This document shows, piece after piece, positions 46,975 through 56,481 of a stretch of DNA of 64,000 bases. The position numbers and the translations under genes were made by a program. The number at the start of each line of letters is the position of its first letter. Positions within the stretch are counted from its first letter, which is position 1. Under the pieces are notes generated by a model. It worked only from the letters and a program-made list of their open reading frames with translations, did no database searches and was not told the origin of the DNA. Source of the DNA: Agrobacterium vitis. GTDB lineage: Bacteria; Pseudomonadota; Alphaproteobacteria; Rhizobiales; Rhizobiaceae. The stretch is from NCBI RefSeq assembly GCF_037039395.1, contig NZ_CP146242.1, positions 3,669,001 through 3,733,000 on the forward strand, read 5' to 3'.

Positions 46975-47942
46975 ACCGCCAGCATCCTTTCCACCGCCCG
47001 GCGCGCCGCATCGGCAATGGCGGGATCGACGGTCACTTCCTGTCGATTTTCCTCCAGTGCCTGGCGGATATTGGCAAGCGTGATGCGCTTCATATGCGGG
47101 CAGAGATTGCAGGGCCGCACGAAATCCACCTCGGGATGATGGACAGCGACATTGTCGCTCATCGAGCATTCCGTCAGCAGTACCACACGGGCCGGTTTGT
47201 GATTGGCGACATAATCCGACATCACCGCCGTCGATCCGGCAAAATCCGCCGCCGCAACCACATCCGGCGGACATTCGGGATGGGCAAGCACGACGACACC
47301 GGGATTGGCCTCGCGCAGCTCGGCAATATCGCCTGCGGTGAACAATTCATGGACTTCGCAATGGCCATGCCAGGCGATGATTTCGACATTGGTTTCGCGC
47401 GCCACGTTGCGGGCCAGATATTCGTCCGGGATCATCAACACTTTCGGCACGCCGAGGCTTTCGACCACGGCCTTCGCATTGCCGGAGGTGCAGCAGATAT
47501 CGGAGGCCGCCTTCACTGCCGCAGACGTATTGACATAGGTGATCACAGGCACGCCGGGATGGGCGGCACGCAACAAGGCAATATCCTCAGGCGTGATCGA
47601 ATCAGCCAGCGAACAGCCCGCCGCCATATCAGGAATCAACACGGTTTTTGTCGGGTTGAGAAGCTTGGCGGTCTCGGCCATGAAATGCACGCCCGCCAGC
47701 ACAATCACATCCGCATCGACCTCCATGGCCTTGCGGGCGAGGGCCAGACTATCGCCAACAATGTCGGCAACGCCGTGGAAAATCTCCGGCGTCTGGTAGT
47801 TGTGAGCAAGGATCACGGCATTGCGACGCTTCTTCAGCTCCAGGATCGCTGCGATGTCATCTTCGAAAGACATCCACTCGGCCCTCGGAATAACCCGGGA
47901 GACCCGATCATAGAGTGTTGACAGTGAAGGGGCGGTATTCAT
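46971..47942 (-). CDS. nadA: NadA, quinolinate synthase
   Basis: A 323-residue [4Fe-4S] enzyme condensing iminoaspartate with dihydroxyacetone phosphate. It has [25 protein letters not shown], the cluster Cys residues in [17 protein letters not shown] and [12 protein letters not shown], and TECSMSDN. It is the first gene of the nad operon. An operator-like dyad (47958-47972) lies 16 bases upstream of its start, probably bound by the NadQ protein encoded next to it. Confidence 0.96.
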   Translation of the reverse strand: MNTAPSLSTLYDRVSRVIPRAEWMSFEDDIAAILELKKRRNAVILAHNYQTPEIFHGVADIVGDSLALARKAMEVDADVIVLAGVHFMAETAKLLNPTKTVLIPDMAAGCSLADSITPEDIALLRAAHPGVPVITYVNTSAAVKAASDICCTSGNAKAVVESLGVPKVLMIPDEYLARNVARETNVEIIAWHGHCEVHELFTAGDIAELREANPGVVVLAHPECPPDVVAAADFAGSTAVMSDYVANHKPARVVLLTECSMSDNVAVHHPEVDFVRPCNLCPHMKRITLANIRQALEENRQEVTVDPAIADAARRAVERMLAV

Positions 47943-47957
47943 CGGCTTTCCCTTTTC

Positions 47958-47972
47958 TACTCATTTTGAGTA
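47958..47972 (-). promoter_or_regulatory. Operator-like dyad upstream of nadABC
   Basis: TACTCA-TTT-TGAGTA is a perfect 6-bp inverted repeat placed 16 bases before the nadA start. Its position is suitable for repression, and the NadQ-type regulator gene is adjacent. Binding is inferred. Confidence 0.6.
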
Positions 47973-48111
47973 TATCCTCAAGCCAAGAGTTATTCTCGAT
48001 TGGAGTTTATGTCAATCGCGCGACAATTATTTTTACGGAAGGGACAAAACTACCCTTGATGCGCATCTACAAAGGAGATGCCATCTCATTAAATTCTGCA
48101 ATATCAGTGAT

Positions 48112-49119
48112 TTATGACCTAGACAGCGGCAGTTTGGAGCCAGACAAGGCGCGGGCTTCCAACACAGCGTGACGATAGCGGAAAAGTTTTGCCGGGCGTC
48201 CACCCGTTTCGCTTGCCATGTCGCCGGTCTCCTCGATCAGCTCCTGCTGGTCGATCTGGCGGCGGAAATTCGGCTTGTGAAGCGTGAGGCCAGCCAGCGC
48301 CTCGACACAGCGTTGCAGTTGGGAAAGCGTAAAGCTTTCCGGCATCAGCTCGAACACGACAGGGCGGTATTTAATCTTGGCGCGCAGACGCGCAATGCCG
48401 GTTGCCAGGATGCGGCGATGATCGCCAACCATCACACGGCCAGAGGCTTCAGCAGCCCCGGCTTCCTGCACCAGACCGGCCTCATACATCAGCTCATAGC
48501 GCTGCAAGACCAGATCCTCGTTCCACTCCATGCCGTTAAGCCCGAAGGAAAAATCGAGCCTGCGCTGGCGATGTTCGCGCCGGCTGGTATCGGCCACCGC
48601 CCACGCCTGAAGAGCATCGAGAATGCGGGCCAAACTCTCCGGTGGGCCGCTGCGGCGGTCTTCCCAGGGAAAATACTCGTACCACCCATGCCAGCCGGGC
48701 CGTCCGGCGCCGGGCGCGGCCTGCTCGCGCACCAGACCCAGATAACTGATGGAAATCGTCCGTCCACCGCCGACATCCGTGTCACGATCCCGGTCAGCGA
48801 AGGTGTAGAGTTGTTCCAGATAGCCGACCGGATGCCCGGTCTGATCCTCGATCCATTCCCGCAAACCGCCTTGCAAACTGCGATGGCCAAGCTCGAACGG
48901 ACCGGACGGCAGGGCATCGCCACCCCGCACCGTCATGACGCGCGGTTCATCCCCGGTCACAGCCGTCAGAACAGCAATCAATTCGGCATGGGCGATGGCA
49001 TTGAGCAAGGCGATGGTCCTGCGTGGGATTGGCGTGGGAATGATGGCTACAATGTCGTTGTCGTTGGAAGGCTTACAGAAAATTCTCTTTCTTTTCAATT
49101 GATTGACTTTGAATATCAA
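48112..49119 (-). CDS. nadQ: NadQ-type NUDIX-domain regulator of NAD synthesis
   Basis: The 335-residue protein has an N-terminal NUDIX-like domain (RVMTVRGGDALPSGPFELGHRSLQGGLREWIEDQTG, with a degenerate NUDIX box) and a C-terminal winged-helix region (FTLSQLQRCVEALAGLTLHKPNFRRQI). This is the COG4111/NadQ arrangement, known as a repressor of nadABC in alphaproteobacteria. It lies on the same strand, upstream of nadABC. The frame starts with TTG at 49119 with no good ribosome-binding site, so the true N-terminus is unsure. It probably senses NAD or a precursor. Confidence 0.82.
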   Translation of the reverse strand: MIFKVNQLKRKRIFCKPSNDNDIVAIIPTPIPRRTIALLNAIAHAELIAVLTAVTGDEPRVMTVRGGDALPSGPFELGHRSLQGGLREWIEDQTGHPVGYLEQLYTFADRDRDTDVGGGRTISISYLGLVREQAAPGAGRPGWHGWYEYFPWEDRRSGPPESLARILDALQAWAVADTSRREHRQRRLDFSFGLNGMEWNEDLVLQRYELMYEAGLVQEAGAAEASGRVMVGDHRRILATGIARLRAKIKYRPVVFELMPESFTLSQLQRCVEALAGLTLHKPNFRRQIDQQELIEETGDMASETGGRPAKLFRYRHAVLEARALSGSKLPLSRS

Positions 49120-49299
49120 ATCATTGAGGCAACCATGCCCTTTCTTTCAAAAAATCGGCAAGCAACCAACTCATAAACCGGACTATCTAAAAGAGTTTTT
49201 TGAGATTTAAAGCTCGGCATTTTCCCCATCTATTATCCGGCAGCAAAATACCAGATCCTTACCGAGGTAATTTTACAGTAAAAAATATTGGATTATTAA

Positions 49300-49836
49300 A
49301 TGATAGAGAAATTTATATTTTTAACTTTTATAATGACATCAGTTTTAATGTCATCAGGTGCAAGCCGGGCTGAAAACTGCTCAGCCGCGATCAGCGAAGC
49401 CGATGTCCTACAGGCCGAGGAGAGATGGGGCAAAGGATTGGTCGAAATTGGCGCAGCCGAAGACGCAAGAACGGCGGCAACAAAATTCATAGCCGACACC
49501 TATGGCTATCAGGAAGGAACGGTCCTGTTCAAGCCAACCAAGGCTTCCGTGGTTGAGTTTCGAGATACGCCGGAAGACGCGCTATCCTATTTCGTCACCG
49601 GAAGACTGGCAGAGGACCACGGATTTGCACTGACGCCCTACACGAATGTGCGGTTTGAAAACCACGCCATCATTTACGACTGCAAAACGGCGATCTCCAT
49701 GGGCAATTACTACTTCACCGCCAAGGACGGCTCAGTGACCAAAGCCGATTACACGTTGGGCTTTATCAAAACCGCAGATGGCAATCTGAAAATCAATATC
49801 CAGCATTCATCGCTGCCATATACGCCGAGTCATTGA
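49300..49836 (+). CDS. Secreted NTF2-like protein
   Basis: The 178-residue protein has a signal peptide (MIEKFIFLTFIMTSVLMSSGASRA). The mature part (WGKGLVEIGAAEDARTAATKFI, YGYQEGTVLFKPTK, YFVTGRLAEDHGFALTPYTNVRFENHAIIYDCKTAISMGNYYF) fits an NTF2/SnoaL-like fold with a cone-shaped pocket. Related proteins in rhizobia are sometimes mislabelled phosphoribosyl-AMP cyclohydrolase; I see no hisI motif. The role is unknown. Base composition at its 5' end is AT-rich. A hairpin terminator follows. Confidence 0.7.
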   Translation: MIEKFIFLTFIMTSVLMSSGASRAENCSAAISEADVLQAEERWGKGLVEIGAAEDARTAATKFIADTYGYQEGTVLFKPTKASVVEFRDTPEDALSYFVTGRLAEDHGFALTPYTNVRFENHAIIYDCKTAISMGNYYFTAKDGSVTKADYTLGFIKTADGNLKINIQHSSLPYTPSH

Positions 49837-49846
49837 CGGCTATTCA

Positions 49847-49876
49847 CAAGGGGCGGAAACACCCGCCCCTTGCTTT
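49847..49876 (+). terminator. Hairpin between the secreted protein and thrS stops
   Basis: CAAGGGGCGG at 49847-49856 pairs perfectly with CCGCCCCTTG at 49863-49872 over a 6-base loop. It lies between two convergent genes; the T-run is short on both strands, so efficiency is uncertain. Confidence 0.6.
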
Positions 49877-49886
49877 GGAAAAACCC

Positions 49887-51887
49887 TTAAGCCAGTTTCC
49901 TGGCCGCCCGCTTGCGCTTCACATCCGGCGGTGTGGCCTCATCCACCAGGCTGGCGATGGCCTCATCCAGCGTCATCGACACCTGATCCTGGCTGCCGAG
50001 CCGACGGATATTGACCGTGCGTTCTTCGGCCTCGCGCTTGCCGCAGACGATGATGACAGGCACTTTGCCGACCGAGTGTTCACGGACCTTGTAGTTGATC
50101 TTCTCGTTGCGGAAATCGGTTTCCACTTCGAGACCGGCATCGCGCAACTGTTCAGCCACGTCGCGACCATAGTCATCAGCCTCGGAGGTAATGGTCGCCA
50201 CCACCACCTGCAAGGGCGCAAACCACAGCGGCATGTGACCGGCAAAATTCTCGATCAGAATGCCAAGGAACCGCTCCATCGAGCCGCAAATGGCGCGATG
50301 GATCATCACCGGCTGGGTCTTTTCCGAATGCTGATCGATATAGAAGGCGCCGAAGCGTTCCGGCAGATTGAAGTCCACCTGCGTCGTGCCGCATTGCCAT
50401 TCGCGGCCAATCGCGTCCTTCAGCGTATATTCGAATTTTGGACCGTAGAACGCGCCCTCACCTGGCAGGATACCGGTCTTGATGCGCCCACCGGACTGCT
50501 CTTCGATGGCCTTCAACACGTCGGTCATCACGCTTTCGGCGCGATCCCAAAGCTCGTCAGAACCGACACGCTTTTCCGGGCGGGTCGACAACTTGACCAC
50601 CACTTCCTTGAAGCCGAAATCCTCATAGACCGACAGGATCAGATCGTTGATCCGCAGGCATTCCGCCGCCATCTGCTCTTCGGTACAGAACACATGCGCA
50701 TCGTCCTGCGTAAAGCCGCGCACACGCATCAACCCGTGCAAGGCGCCGGAGGCTTCGTAGCGATGCACGAGACCAAATTCTGCAAGGCGAACAGGCAGTT
50801 CTCGGTAAGACTTCAATCCATGCTTGAAGATCTGCACGTGGCCAGGGCAGTTCATCGGCTTGAGTGCAAAGACGCGCTGATCGGCTTCCGGGTCGTTCGG
50901 ATTGGTAAAGGCATGGGCGGATTTCACCGCAAACATGTTTTCCTGATACCAGCCCCAGTGCCCCGAGGTTTCCCAGAGCGATTTGTCCAGCACCTGCGGC
51001 GCGTTGACTTCCTGATAGGTATTGGCCAACCGACGGCGCATATAGGCAGTCAGCGACTGGAACATTTTCCAGCCCTTGCCATGCCAGAATACCACGCCCG
51101 GGCCTTCTTCCTGGAAATGGAACAGGTCCATTTCACGGCCGAGCTTACGGTGATCGCGTTTTTCGGCTTCCGCCAGGATATGCAGGTAATTGTCGAGCTG
51201 TTCCTGCTCGGCAAAGGCTGTCCCGTAGATGCGCGTCAGCATCGGATTGTTGCTATCACCGCGCCAATAGGCACCGGCCACCTTCATCAGCTTGAAGGCT
51301 GTGCCGATCTGGCCGGTGGAGGCCATATGCGGTCCACGGCAAGGATCGAACCAGTCCCCCTGATAATAGATCTTGATATCCTGATCTTCAGGAATCGCAT
51401 CGATCAGCTCGACCTTGTAGGACTCGCCCTTGGCGGCAAACACTTCGCGCGCCTTTTCACGCGACCAGACTTCCTTGCGGAACGGCTGATTGCGTTGGAT
51501 GATTTCCTTCATCTTCTTTTCGATCTTCGGCAGATCTTCCGGCGTGAACGGCTCGTTTTTGGCAAAATCGTAGTAGAAACCGTTTTCGATCACCGGACCG
51601 ATGGTCACCTGCGTGCCCGGCCACATTTCCTGCACGGCTTCGGCAAGAACATGGGCGGTGTCGTGACGGATCAGTTCCAGCGCACGCGGATCGGCGCGGG
51701 TGACGATCTCGATTTTTCCATCGACAACCGGGTCGGCAAGGTCGCGCACAACGCCATCGAGCGCAATGGCCACGGCCTTCTTGGCCAGTGACTTGGAAAT
51801 CGATTCGGCAACATCACGACCGGTCGCGCCAGCCGCGAAGCTGCGCACGGAACCATCGGGAAATGTAAGGGAAACGGTGTCGGACAT
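49887..51887 (-). CDS. thrS: ThrS, threonyl-tRNA synthetase
   Basis: A 666-residue class II synthetase. The order is an N-terminal TGS domain ([20 protein letters not shown]), the editing domain with [10 protein letters not shown] and the SAD motif, the catalytic core ([10 protein letters not shown], motif 2 [14 protein letters not shown], motif 3 [15 protein letters not shown]), and the anticodon-binding domain starting [12 protein letters not shown]. Full family length with no unusual features. It ends convergently with the secreted NTF2-like gene. Confidence 0.97.
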   Translation of the reverse strand: MSDTVSLTFPDGSVRSFAAGATGRDVAESISKSLAKKAVAIALDGVVRDLADPVVDGKIEIVTRADPRALELIRHDTAHVLAEAVQEMWPGTQVTIGPVIENGFYYDFAKNEPFTPEDLPKIEKKMKEIIQRNQPFRKEVWSREKAREVFAAKGESYKVELIDAIPEDQDIKIYYQGDWFDPCRGPHMASTGQIGTAFKLMKVAGAYWRGDSNNPMLTRIYGTAFAEQEQLDNYLHILAEAEKRDHRKLGREMDLFHFQEEGPGVVFWHGKGWKMFQSLTAYMRRRLANTYQEVNAPQVLDKSLWETSGHWGWYQENMFAVKSAHAFTNPNDPEADQRVFALKPMNCPGHVQIFKHGLKSYRELPVRLAEFGLVHRYEASGALHGLMRVRGFTQDDAHVFCTEEQMAAECLRINDLILSVYEDFGFKEVVVKLSTRPEKRVGSDELWDRAESVMTDVLKAIEEQSGGRIKTGILPGEGAFYGPKFEYTLKDAIGREWQCGTTQVDFNLPERFGAFYIDQHSEKTQPVMIHRAICGSMERFLGILIENFAGHMPLWFAPLQVVVATITSEADDYGRDVAEQLRDAGLEVETDFRNEKINYKVREHSVGKVPVIIVCGKREAEERTVNIRRLGSQDQVSMTLDEAIASLVDEATPPDVKRKRAARKLA

Positions 51888-52027
51888 GTTTTAAAGGCTC
51901 CTGATCCAGTCCCGCCAACCAATGCGGGTGGTAAAAAGTACCGGCACAGAACGGCCGGGATTGAAGCGGCTGAATACTGAAATTCGGCTTTTCAGTAAAG
52001 CTTATTCCGCAGGGAGATCGAAGAGTC

Positions 52028-52079
52028 AAAATCTCAGCGCCTCGCGCGCGAGGCCTGACCGTATTCTTCCGGTACGGTC
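52028..52079 (-). terminator. Two stacked hairpins after yidD
   Basis: GACCGTA pairs with TACGGTC (52057-52063 and 52073-52079), overlapping the yidD stop, and next to it is the perfect 16-base palindrome GCCTCGCGCGCGAGGC (52039-52054). On minus the run continues GCTGAGATTTTGAC, giving a weak T-rich end. Possible yidD terminator and thrS leader structure. Confidence 0.5.
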
Positions 52080-52461
52080 ATGAAACCTGCCTTGAAGGAC
52101 GCTTGCGTCCAAAAGTCCACAGGGTCCACACCTGCCAGGGGCGAAAGCGGCCACCAAGGGTGTGCGGCACATCATCCACGCCCCAGGTACCACCCGGCCC
52201 GCAGCGCCCGACCCGAAACAGGGTGAGCCAGCCGCCACTCCATAATCCGTGGCGGGCGATGGCCTCATAGCCATATTCCGAGCAAGTCGGGGAATGGCGG
52301 CAATGGCTGCCAACCAGGCTGGAAAGCGTCAACTGGTAAAGCCGGATCAGCCCCATGCCCAACAGCCGGTCCGGTGTCTTGCGAAAGGGTCCGTGATAAT
52401 TCCGGCCCCTATGGCGCGGCTTTTCATCGTCGTCCTCAAGATTTTCGCAATGTTGGCACAT
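52078..52461 (-). CDS. yidD: YidD, membrane protein insertion efficiency factor
   Basis: The 127-residue protein has the YidD domain: LIRLYQLTLSSLVGSHCRHSPTCSEYGYEAIARHGLWSGGWLTLFRVGRCGPGGTWGVDDVP, with the three conserved Cys. YidD helps YidC insert inner-membrane proteins. An N-terminal extension of about 45 residues carries a CxxC pair (MCQHCENLEDDDEKP). It starts at 52461, 13 bases after the IscU-like stop, so both are probably one transcript. Confidence 0.9.
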   Translation of the reverse strand: MCQHCENLEDDDEKPRHRGRNYHGPFRKTPDRLLGMGLIRLYQLTLSSLVGSHCRHSPTCSEYGYEAIARHGLWSGGWLTLFRVGRCGPGGTWGVDDVPHTLGGRFRPWQVWTLWTFGRKRPSRQVS

Positions 52462-52474
52462 CGGCGAGACAATC

Positions 52475-52918
52475 CTAGCCAGCCAGCGCCGATTGGCGGG
52501 CCTCGACCTGGTCGAGACAGTCGCAAAGCGCATCCAGAATCAGCATGGTCGAGGCATGGCGGGCCTTGTAATCCTTAACGGGCATCAGGTAGCGCATGTC
52601 CTCAAAGCGGCCCTGCGGCCCCTCGCCGCCTTCCTTCAACATGGCCAGCATATCGGCACGGGCCTTGCGGATCTCGTTAAAGCTGGCGCCAACCACATGG
52701 CGCGCCATGATCGATGCGGAGGCTTGTCCCAGCGCGCAGGCGCGCAACTCCTGCGAAAAATCAGTGACTTTATCGTGGTCGACGGTTACAAACGCCTTCA
52801 GACGTGAACCACACAAGCGGGAGTGCTTTTCAGCCACGGCATCGGCATTGCTCAATGCGCCGACGCGGATGATATTGCCGGCAAATTCCAGGATCTTGCT
52901 ATTGTAAATATCATCCAT
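52475..52918 (-). CDS. IscU/NifU-N-type Fe-S scaffold-like protein
   Basis: This 147-residue protein resembles the IscU scaffold fold: MDDIYNSKILEFAGN, CGSRL with the first Cys, and RACALGQASASIMA with the second Cys. The third cluster Cys is lost: where IscU has HC, this protein has RHASTM. The Asp after the first Cys is also replaced. It may bind clusters differently or act as a sulfur-handling relative. It is transcribed with yidD and is divergent from folE. Confidence 0.78.
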   Translation of the reverse strand: MDDIYNSKILEFAGNIIRVGALSNADAVAEKHSRLCGSRLKAFVTVDHDKVTDFSQELRACALGQASASIMARHVVGASFNEIRKARADMLAMLKEGGEGPQGRFEDMRYLMPVKDYKARHASTMLILDALCDCLDQVEARQSALAG

Positions 52919-53112
52919 CGCCAAACTTTGCTCCAAAAGCCTGTCCATACGCAAAACCCGACCTGTTGGATTATCCATTTTTGCGCAACACTGTGTCGCG
53001 TTTTGGCGTATGTCGTGACTGTGCGAGTTCTCTATATATCACATCGTATGTCGGTGTAGAAACATCAAGGCGAAAAGTTTGAAACACGCCCACGAGGATT
53101 GGACTTGCCATC

Positions 53113-53796
53113 ATGGCTCGAATTACGCAATTAAAGCCTGGATCGTCGAAAAAGGCTTCTGCCAGTATGAGTGACCGGGAGAGTAATGGCATGGATGCCA
53201 CAGTGAAAAAAATGTCGCCTGAAATGTCCCGCCCCAGCCGCGAGGAAGCCGAAGATGCCGTGCGCACACTGCTGCGCTGGGCTGGCGACGATCCGAGCCG
53301 GGAAGGCTTGCTCGACACGCCAAAGCGTGTGGCCAAAGCCTATGGCGAACTGTTCGGCGGCTATAATGTCAATGTCGAGGATGTCCTTGGCACGACATTC
53401 GAAGAGGTTGGCGGCTATAACGACATCGTTCTGGTGCGTGATATCCCGTTTTTCTCTCATTGCGAACATCACATGCTGCCAGTGATCGGCAAGGCGCACG
53501 TTGCCTATCTGCCGAATGGCCGGGTGCTTGGCCTGTCGAAAATCGCCCGCGTCGTCGATCTTTTCGCCCGCCGCCTGCAAACCCAGGAAACCATGACGGC
53601 GCAGATTGCTGATTCCCTCGTTCAGTATCTTCAGCCACGCGGCGTTGCCGTCATGGTCGATGCGGAGCATATGTGCATGGCAATGCGCGGCATTCAGAAA
53701 TCCGGCTCCACAACGCTGACCACCACCTTTACCGGTGAGTTCAAGACCGATGTCGCTCAGCAGGTGCGGTTCATGACCATGGTGCAAAACCGCTGA
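53113..53796 (+). CDS. folE: FolE, GTP cyclohydrolase I
   Basis: A 227-residue enzyme making dihydroneopterin triphosphate from GTP, the first step of folate synthesis. Zinc ligands are in [12 protein letters not shown] (Cys, His) and HMCMAMRG (Cys), with [13 protein letters not shown] and [12 protein letters not shown]. The catalytic core starts near residue 42, so the first 40 residues are an extension; ATG at 53191, with GAGAG 7 bases upstream, is a good alternative giving 201 residues. Divergent from the IscU-like gene. Confidence 0.95.
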   Translation: MARITQLKPGSSKKASASMSDRESNGMDATVKKMSPEMSRPSREEAEDAVRTLLRWAGDDPSREGLLDTPKRVAKAYGELFGGYNVNVEDVLGTTFEEVGGYNDIVLVRDIPFFSHCEHHMLPVIGKAHVAYLPNGRVLGLSKIARVVDLFARRLQTQETMTAQIADSLVQYLQPRGVAVMVDAEHMCMAMRGIQKSGSTTLTTTFTGEFKTDVAQQVRFMTMVQNR

Positions 53797-53894
53797 TCGC
53801 CTCAGCGCTTGCGGCCTGGCAGTTTTGATGGAATACAATAACGTACCGCATTGCCGCGGTGCGTTATTTTTTGCCTTTATATTGGATCGACGGA

Positions 53895-54353
53895 ATGATC
53901 AGCTTTTCAGCCCCTTCGACGGACAAGACCCTTCTGGAAGGCGCTGGCGTATTGACGCCGAAATTCGACGCGCATGGCCTGCTGACCGCCGTTGTGACCG
54001 ATAACCGCGACGGCGAACTGCTGATGGTTGCCCATATGAATGCCGAGGCCCTGGCACTGACCATTGAAACCGGCCTTGCCCATTATTACAGCCGCTCGCG
54101 CAAGAGCCTTTGGAAAAAGGGCGAAAGCTCCGGCAACATGCAGAGCGTCAAGGAAATTCGCGTCGATTGTGATCAGGATGCCATATGGCTCAAGGTCGAG
54201 GTTGCCGGTCATGATGCCACCTGCCATACCGGTCGCAGATCCTGTTTTTACCGCTCCGTTCAGCTTGCCGATGGCGAGGCGAAAATGGTGATTACCGACG
54301 ATCACAGGCATTTCGATCCTGCGCAGGTTTACGCCGGCAAGGACCAAAAATAG
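53895..54353 (+). CDS. hisI: HisI, phosphoribosyl-AMP cyclohydrolase
   Basis: A 152-residue enzyme that opens the adenine ring in step three of histidine synthesis. It shows [35 protein letters not shown], then [17 protein letters not shown] and [14 protein letters not shown], with the metal-binding Asp and Cys residues. There is no HisE fusion, as usual in alphaproteobacteria. The frame is open 12 codons above the ATG at 53895, which gives [16 protein letters not shown]. It follows folE by 98 bases. Confidence 0.96.
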   Translation: MISFSAPSTDKTLLEGAGVLTPKFDAHGLLTAVVTDNRDGELLMVAHMNAEALALTIETGLAHYYSRSRKSLWKKGESSGNMQSVKEIRVDCDQDAIWLKVEVAGHDATCHTGRRSCFYRSVQLADGEAKMVITDDHRHFDPAQVYAGKDQK

Positions 54354-54629
54354 ACATTTGCTATTTTAAACATCAAAAAGTCTTTACAGAAACGCTTTGG
54401 TAAACAAGGCGGCGCAGACTACCCCGGAAATACCGCATTTGAAGGCAGAGTAAATCTGCTGCATGCTCTCAAAACAGAGTTGGTGGACATGAAAATGCGG
54501 GTGGGCGTTACGACGTCGCCACAGCATAATGCGTCATATGAAACGCACTATGTTGTAGCACTTTGAATTTGCAGCATAATTCTCTCCTTGGATCGGGTTC
54601 GATTTGAGGAACTACGCGGCAGACGCCCA
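54354..54629. other. Gene-poor region with a dispersed-repeat copy
   Basis: No gene was recognised between hisI and the patatin gene (434 bases in all). The interval includes the repeat copy at 54571 and, further on, a short tandem repeat at 54630. Confidence 0.4.
54571..54618. repeat. Small dispersed repeat, diverged copy 3
   Basis: GCAGCATAATTCTC and GGATCGGGTTCGATTTGAGGA follow the pattern of the copies at 6758 and 19684, with several changes in the middle. Confidence 0.4.
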
Positions 54630-54676
54630 TAGCATTGCGGTACATGGGCATTGCTGTACAGGGGCATTGCTGTACA
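54630..54676. repeat. Three 16-bp tandem repeats upstream of the patatin gene
   Basis: GGGCATTGCTGTACA occurs at 54646-54660 and 54662-54676, and a two-mismatch copy ends at 54644 (54630-54644), all with a 16-base period. They lie about 115 bases before the patatin start and could be binding sites in the promoter region. Confidence 0.6.
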
Positions 54677-54788
54677 TGGCAGCGCCGTGCATCGGGCGTG
54701 ATGCACCACTGCATGGTTTCTGGCCTGAGCCAACGGCGGCTTCAGGCAATGCAGTTGGGGACTGTTCGGTCGAAAGGGTGTTCTGGAA

Positions 54789-55739
54789 ATGCTGAACTGG
54801 AATTTAAGAGGTCAAGGGGCCGGTCGGTCCGCAAAGCCAGGAAACCCATCGGGCGGAAGCACTGTCGCCGAATTGCCGCCGCCGGTCGTCAAGCCTAAAA
54901 TTGCGCTTGCCCTTGGTGGCGGTGCGGCCCGTGGCTGGTCGCATATCGGCGTTTTGCGCGCCCTGGATGAGGCTGGCATCGAAGTCGGCATGGTGGCGGG
55001 AACCTCTATCGGCGCGCTGGTTGGCGGCTGCTATCTGGCGGGAAAGCTGGACGAGCTGGAGCAATTTGCGAGATCCCTGACCGTGCGGCGCATCGCGGCC
55101 CTTCTCGACCTGACCATTGGCGGCGGCGGCCTGTTGGGCGGCATGCGCCTGACGAAACGCATGCAGGAACATCTGGAAGGCCTGACCATCGAAGATCTGC
55201 CGCAGCCCTTCGTGGCGGTTGCCTCCGAACTGACGAGCGGCCACGAAGTCTGGATCGATGGCGGCAATCTGGTCACAGCACTTCGCGCGTCCTACGCCTT
55301 GCCCGGTATTTTCGAGCCAGTGCGTTGCAACAATAGGACGCTGGTCGACGGTGCGCTGGTCAATCCCGTTCCGGTATCGGTCTGCCGCTCCTATGAGCAA
55401 CCGTTGGTGGTGGCGGTCAATCTTCACTACGATCTTTATGGTCGCTCCGCAGTGGTCAAGCACAAGGTCGGCCCGATCGGCCCGGATACCGGCGCGGTAA
55501 AACAACCGAACCGGCTGGGGCTGACAGGCGTGATGGTGCAATCCTTCAACATCATCCAGGACCGGATTTCCCGCGCCCGGCTTGCAGGCGATCCGCCCGA
55601 TCTGGCGCTGCATCCGCGTGTCAACGATATCGGACTGTCTGAATTTCACCGTGCCGGTGAATGCATTGCGCGTGGCTACGAAGAAACCACCGCCCGTATC
55701 GCTGAAATCCGCCGAATGCAGGAAGCTGTGATGCGATAA
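54789..55739 (+). CDS. Patatin-like phospholipase
   Basis: The 316-residue protein has the patatin fold of the RssA/YlbK type: the oxyanion motif LGGGAARGWSHIGV, the nucleophile Ser73 in GTSIG and the catalytic Asp187 in DGALV. Members are acyl hydrolases on lipids; RssA-type proteins act on phospholipid, others are exported effectors. There is no signal peptide or membrane segment. It lies alone on plus, with repeats in front of it; substrate is not known. Confidence 0.9.
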   Translation: MLNWNLRGQGAGRSAKPGNPSGGSTVAELPPPVVKPKIALALGGGAARGWSHIGVLRALDEAGIEVGMVAGTSIGALVGGCYLAGKLDELEQFARSLTVRRIAALLDLTIGGGGLLGGMRLTKRMQEHLEGLTIEDLPQPFVAVASELTSGHEVWIDGGNLVTALRASYALPGIFEPVRCNNRTLVDGALVNPVPVSVCRSYEQPLVVAVNLHYDLYGRSAVVKHKVGPIGPDTGAVKQPNRLGLTGVMVQSFNIIQDRISRARLAGDPPDLALHPRVNDIGLSEFHRAGECIARGYEETTARIAEIRRMQEAVMR

Positions 55740-55908
55740 AGCATTGGACTAAACCGCGGAAACCGGTTTTCGGTCCAAGGCTTGGAGGCATTCTCTCCAA
55801 GCACATAAAAAAGCCTGCCCGGACAAACCAGGCAGACCCAATACTCACGCGGAAAACTGGCGGGTTATCCCGTAACGGTTACACCAAAAACCAGGCACAA
55901 CACCGGCA

Positions 55909-56343
55909 TTATCCGGCAATATAGGCCTTGATATGCTCGGCCTCCAGCTCCACCTCGCGGATGCGTTGCTTGACCACGTCACCGATAGAAACGATGCCGA
56001 TCAGCTTGCCGCCATCTTCCACCGGTACGTGACGGAAGCGTTTGCTGCTCATCATTTCCATCAACTGGTTGACGGTGGTTTCTTCGCTACAGCGAAACAC
56101 GTTGGCGGTCATGGCTTTCGACACCGGCAAGGACAGAGCCTCGACGCCGCCTTTGCCGATGGCTGACGCCAGATCGCGCTCGGTGAAAATCCCGACGATC
56201 CGGCTTTCCATGCCGACAACCACCACCGCACCGATCTTGTTGTGATGCAGCACCTTGGCGGCCTCGGCCAGACTGACCGTCGGACCGACCGTAATTACAT
56301 CACGACCTTTTTCGCTGAGAATATTCCTTACTGTCACAGACAT
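55909..56343 (-). CDS. CBS-domain pair protein
   Basis: A 144-residue protein built of two CBS domains: VGIFTERDLASAIGKGG and IGIVSIGDVVKQRIREVE mark them. Such domains bind adenosine nucleotides or NAD(P) and regulate partner enzymes or transporters. There is no catalytic domain, so it acts in trans or is a nucleotide sensor. The partner cannot be told from the neighbours (patatin, rhomboid). Confidence 0.92.
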   Translation of the reverse strand: MSVTVRNILSEKGRDVITVGPTVSLAEAAKVLHHNKIGAVVVVGMESRIVGIFTERDLASAIGKGGVEALSLPVSKAMTANVFRCSEETTVNQLMEMMSSKRFRHVPVEDGGKLIGIVSIGDVVKQRIREVELEAEHIKAYIAG

Positions 56344-56481
56344 ATGCGCCTCCTCCTGGCAAATCTCCGGGCATTCAGGATTGAGCGTCGTTCCTCCTCC
56401 CGGATCGACGCCCCCTGATCAGGAATGCTGCCTGTATTTGCTAGAGAACGCAACCAATTGGATGCATCGGCACAGCTTTTT

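Noticed and set aside
49833..51791. 652-codon plus-strand frame over thrS
   Set aside because: Antisense shadow of threonyl-tRNA synthetase; the composition follows its codon bias.
55780..55802. 8-bp inverted repeat after the patatin gene as a terminator
   Set aside because: It is followed by an A-run, not a T-run, on the coding strand; function not supported.
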